Assembly: GCF_900112775.1 (NCBI RefSeq)
Contig: NZ_FOYZ01000001.1
Location: 62,001 to 126,000, forward strand
DNA from: Anaeromicropila populeti
Lineage (GTDB): Bacteria > Bacillota > Clostridia > Lachnospirales > Lachnospiraceae
Reading direction: 5' to 3'
Length of the DNA stretch: 64,000 nt
Shown here one piece after another: positions 62,486 to 64,000 of this stretch. How positions within the stretch are numbered: position 1 is the first letter of the stretch; each line of letters opens with the position of its first letter. A program made the position numbers and the translations under genes. The notes below the pieces were generated by a model. That model made no database searches, was not told where the DNA came from, and worked only from the letters and a program-made list of their open reading frames with translations.

Positions 62486-62529
62486 ATACATGCTCCTTTC
62501 TTTTTCCACAAACCTGGAAGTCTGCATAA

Positions 62530-62570
62530 GAAAAAAGCAAAGACATCCTGTTTGTATTAGACGTCTTTGC
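62530..62570 (-). terminator. Intrinsic terminator between the DAO-type oxidoreductase and APC permease genes
   Basis: GCAAAGACGTC pairs with GATGTCTTTGC (11 bp, one wobble) in the minus strand and six T residues follow. It lies 19 nt past the oxidoreductase stop and about 45 nt before the permease start. Confidence 0.88.
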
Positions 62571-62588
62571 CATATATAACGGTCACTG

Positions 62589-63716
62589 TTAAATTTTTGT
62601 CTGAAAACGATCGTATCGAAAATCATTGATAGCCAGAATCGTCTCTTCGCCCAAAGCCATTTGAGCTAATATAGTACCAACTGTAGGTGAAATACCAAAA
62701 CCATGTCCTGAAAAGCCACACGCTAAAATAAACCCAGGTACTTCCTCTACATGACTAATAACGGGAACATGATCGGCACAAACATCAATCCACCCTGCCC
62801 ATGTCCGCACAATTTTAGCATCTTCCAGACAAGGAAAATATTTCATAATTCCTCTGCAAATACAAGAGGCGGTCAGACTATTTGTTACGGGAATTCCATT
62901 ATCTTTATTTACGCCTTCAAAGCCTGATGTTCCTCCAAATACAAAAGAACCATGTGTACTCTGATGTCCATAAAAATCTGCTGCTGCTGTACCAAGCATC
63001 TGATAAAACATAGGTGGCTGTGCTTCTGTTACCAGCACCTCCAGCAGTGCCTGGGACATTGGCACATCGATTCCTACCGTTGCCGCTATTTTTCTACTTT
63101 CATAGCCAGCTGCCAGAATAATAGTTTCCCCTTCATAAACAGCCTCAGAAGTCACTACCTGTCTGGCTTTTCCTTTTATTTTTTTTATTTTTACTACTTC
63201 TTGATTGGTAATAAACTGAACTCCCAGCTGTCTTGCTTTTCGATAATAGGCTAATGTGGCAAGCATAGGATTTGCATGACCATCTGTTGGGCACCAGCTT
63301 GCTCCTATTACTTCATCTGATAAATATGGACAGATTTCTTTGGCTTGTTCGCCATCAATCATTTTTACATCTAGTCCTAAGGAAACCGCTTTTTCTGTAA
63401 GCCCCTCCAAAATATTAATATGAGCATCTGTTTTGCCAAGTCTTAGATTTCCTTCTTGATAATATTCAACGTCCATTTCCAGTTCTTCTGAAAGAGTGGG
63501 CCACAAATTTTTTACTCCATACATTGCCAAAGGCAGCTCTCTTTTATCACGTCCAGACTGTCTTACCCCACCGCCATTTCTGCTGGAACCTCCATTTCCG
63601 ATATCATTGCTTTTCTCCAGAACAATAACGGAACAGCCTTTTTTTGCTAAATAATATGCTGTGGAGCTTCCAATAATACCTCCACCAATTATAATCACAT
63701 CTGCACAATTTGCCAT
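62589..63716 (-). CDS. FAD-dependent DAO-type oxidoreductase (second copy)
   Basis: A 375-residue flavoprotein with VIIIGGGIIGSSTAYYLAKK at the start, GNGGSSRNGGGVRQSGRDKREL, and GFSGHGFGISPTVGT at the end. It is like the DAO-type subunit at 36038 but clearly different in sequence. It is coupled to a BFD-like gene (2 bp gap) that runs off the window, and to an APC permease after a terminator. It should oxidise an amine in a similar multi-part dehydrogenase. Confidence 0.92.
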   Translation of the reverse strand: MANCADVIIIGGGIIGSSTAYYLAKKGCSVIVLEKSNDIGNGGSSRNGGGVRQSGRDKRELPLAMYGVKNLWPTLSEELEMDVEYYQEGNLRLGKTDAHINILEGLTEKAVSLGLDVKMIDGEQAKEICPYLSDEVIGASWCPTDGHANPMLATLAYYRKARQLGVQFITNQEVVKIKKIKGKARQVVTSEAVYEGETIILAAGYESRKIAATVGIDVPMSQALLEVLVTEAQPPMFYQMLGTAAADFYGHQSTHGSFVFGGTSGFEGVNKDNGIPVTNSLTASCICRGIMKYFPCLEDAKIVRTWAGWIDVCADHVPVISHVEEVPGFILACGFSGHGFGISPTVGTILAQMALGEETILAINDFRYDRFQTKI

Positions 63717-63718
63717 AT

Positions 63719-64000
63719 CTATTCCGCCTCCTTTCCTTCGTTGCCTAACACTCTCATTTCAATTGGACGCATTGGTGCTCTGGCCGCAGCAGGCTCTAAA
63801 TCCAACGGAGAAACACCAAGCTCTTTTGCGACAATACCCTTTATTAGTTTTCCACAGGTCTGTCCCTGGCAAAGCCCCATTCCTGTGCGTAAATACCGTC
63901 TGATTTCTGTTAGTGTATACATTCCATCGTGTACTGCCTTTCGGATTTCACCCTTTGTTATTTCCTCACATCGGCAAATTATAATAGCATCATCTGGCTG
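63719..64000 (-). CDS. BFD-like [2Fe-2S] subunit (partial, 5' end beyond window)
   Basis: The reading frame is open from 64000 to the stop at 63719 (93 codons). It shows CRCEEI near the edge and GLCQGQTC further on, the same [2Fe-2S] motif as the 94-residue subunit at 37216, followed by a tail ending GNEGKEAE. An internal ATG at 63922 is not the start, as the motif CRC lies upstream of it. The rest of this second operon must continue to the right. Confidence 0.85.
   Translation of the reverse strand, partial: QPDDAIIICRCEEITKGEIRKAVHDGMYTLTEIRRYLRTGMGLCQGQTCGKLIKGIVAKELGVSPLDLEPAAARAPMRPIEMRVLGNEGKEAE

Noticed and set aside
62486-62626. 47-codon N-terminal extension of the APC permease
   Set aside because: It crosses a strong terminator and the end of the oxidoreductase gene; the ATG at 62485 has the ribosome site and starts the usual family N-terminus.

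Overview
The window looks like chromosomal DNA of a low-GC, anaerobic Firmicute, most likely a gut Lachnospiraceae (Clostridium cluster XIVa). The base composition, the strong GGAGG ribosome sites, the sigma-A type promoters, a pyruvate formate-lyase pair, DUF5685 and J-domain/Hsp70 genes, MntP and many amino-acid transporters all fit. This assignment is inferred from protein character, not from a database match. No rRNA, tRNA, CRISPR array, IS transposase or prophage structural gene was seen. Coordinates of short sites were counted by hand and may be off by 1.

Layout, left to right. 1-5.5 kb: the start of a LivJ-like binding lipoprotein, a GNAT acetyltransferase, a sodium:alanine symporter, a divergent ClpX and an HtrA-type membrane protease. 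5.7-9.4 kb (+ strand): a phosphoglycosyltransferase and an LCP ligase, which suit start and end steps of wall glycopolymer synthesis, then a zinc-ribbon membrane protein with a 39-nt repeat. 9.4-16 kb: HAD phosphatase, a helicase with a RecB/Cas4-like nuclease domain, a UvrD-like helicase and gltX. 16.2-17.2 kb: aldo-keto reductase. 17.3-22.2 kb: a four-gene ABC/FtsX unit with a large extracellular protein and a TEGEEV-repeat membrane protein. 22.4-32.1 kb: kinase-like protein, aldose epimerase-like protein, prfC, a tandem pair of dynamin-like GTPases, a chemoreceptor and a glutathione peroxidase. 32.8-33.5 kb: mntP under a yybP-ykoY manganese riboswitch.

The largest unit is a 16-gene, same-strand operon from 46.6 down to 33.6 kb. 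It encodes a polar amino-acid ABC importer, iron alcohol dehydrogenase, class III aminotransferase, a D-2-hydroxyacid dehydrogenase-like protein, RidA, a five-part flavin/iron-sulfur amine dehydrogenase, an Asp/Glu-racemase-like protein, an AEC carrier and a GntR/FadR regulator. Its promoter carries two FadR-like palindromes, one exactly between -35 and -10 and one just after -10, and a terminator-like hairpin just before the first ribosome site. The gene set fits oxidative cleavage of an opine or other N-substituted or D-amino acid, with both product halves reduced to hydroxy acids. A second copy of its dehydrogenase/BFD pair, with an APC permease, lies at the right edge.

46.8-51.5 kb: a GGDEF-EAL protein and pflA-pflB. 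51.7-58.8 kb: a compact five-gene non-canonical Hsp70 operon (TPR protein with a J-like domain lacking HPD, Hsp70, DUF5685, a J-protein with HPD, a small membrane protein). 58.9-61.1 kb: an amidase, an orphan 13-codon leader-peptide-like gene with a hairpin, an orphan MazF toxin, and an Fe/Mn superoxide dismutase whose ribosome site lies in a hairpin. The best candidates for undescribed biology are the 16-gene amine-oxidation operon, the Hsp70 operon, the ABC/repeat-protein unit and the orphan leader peptide.
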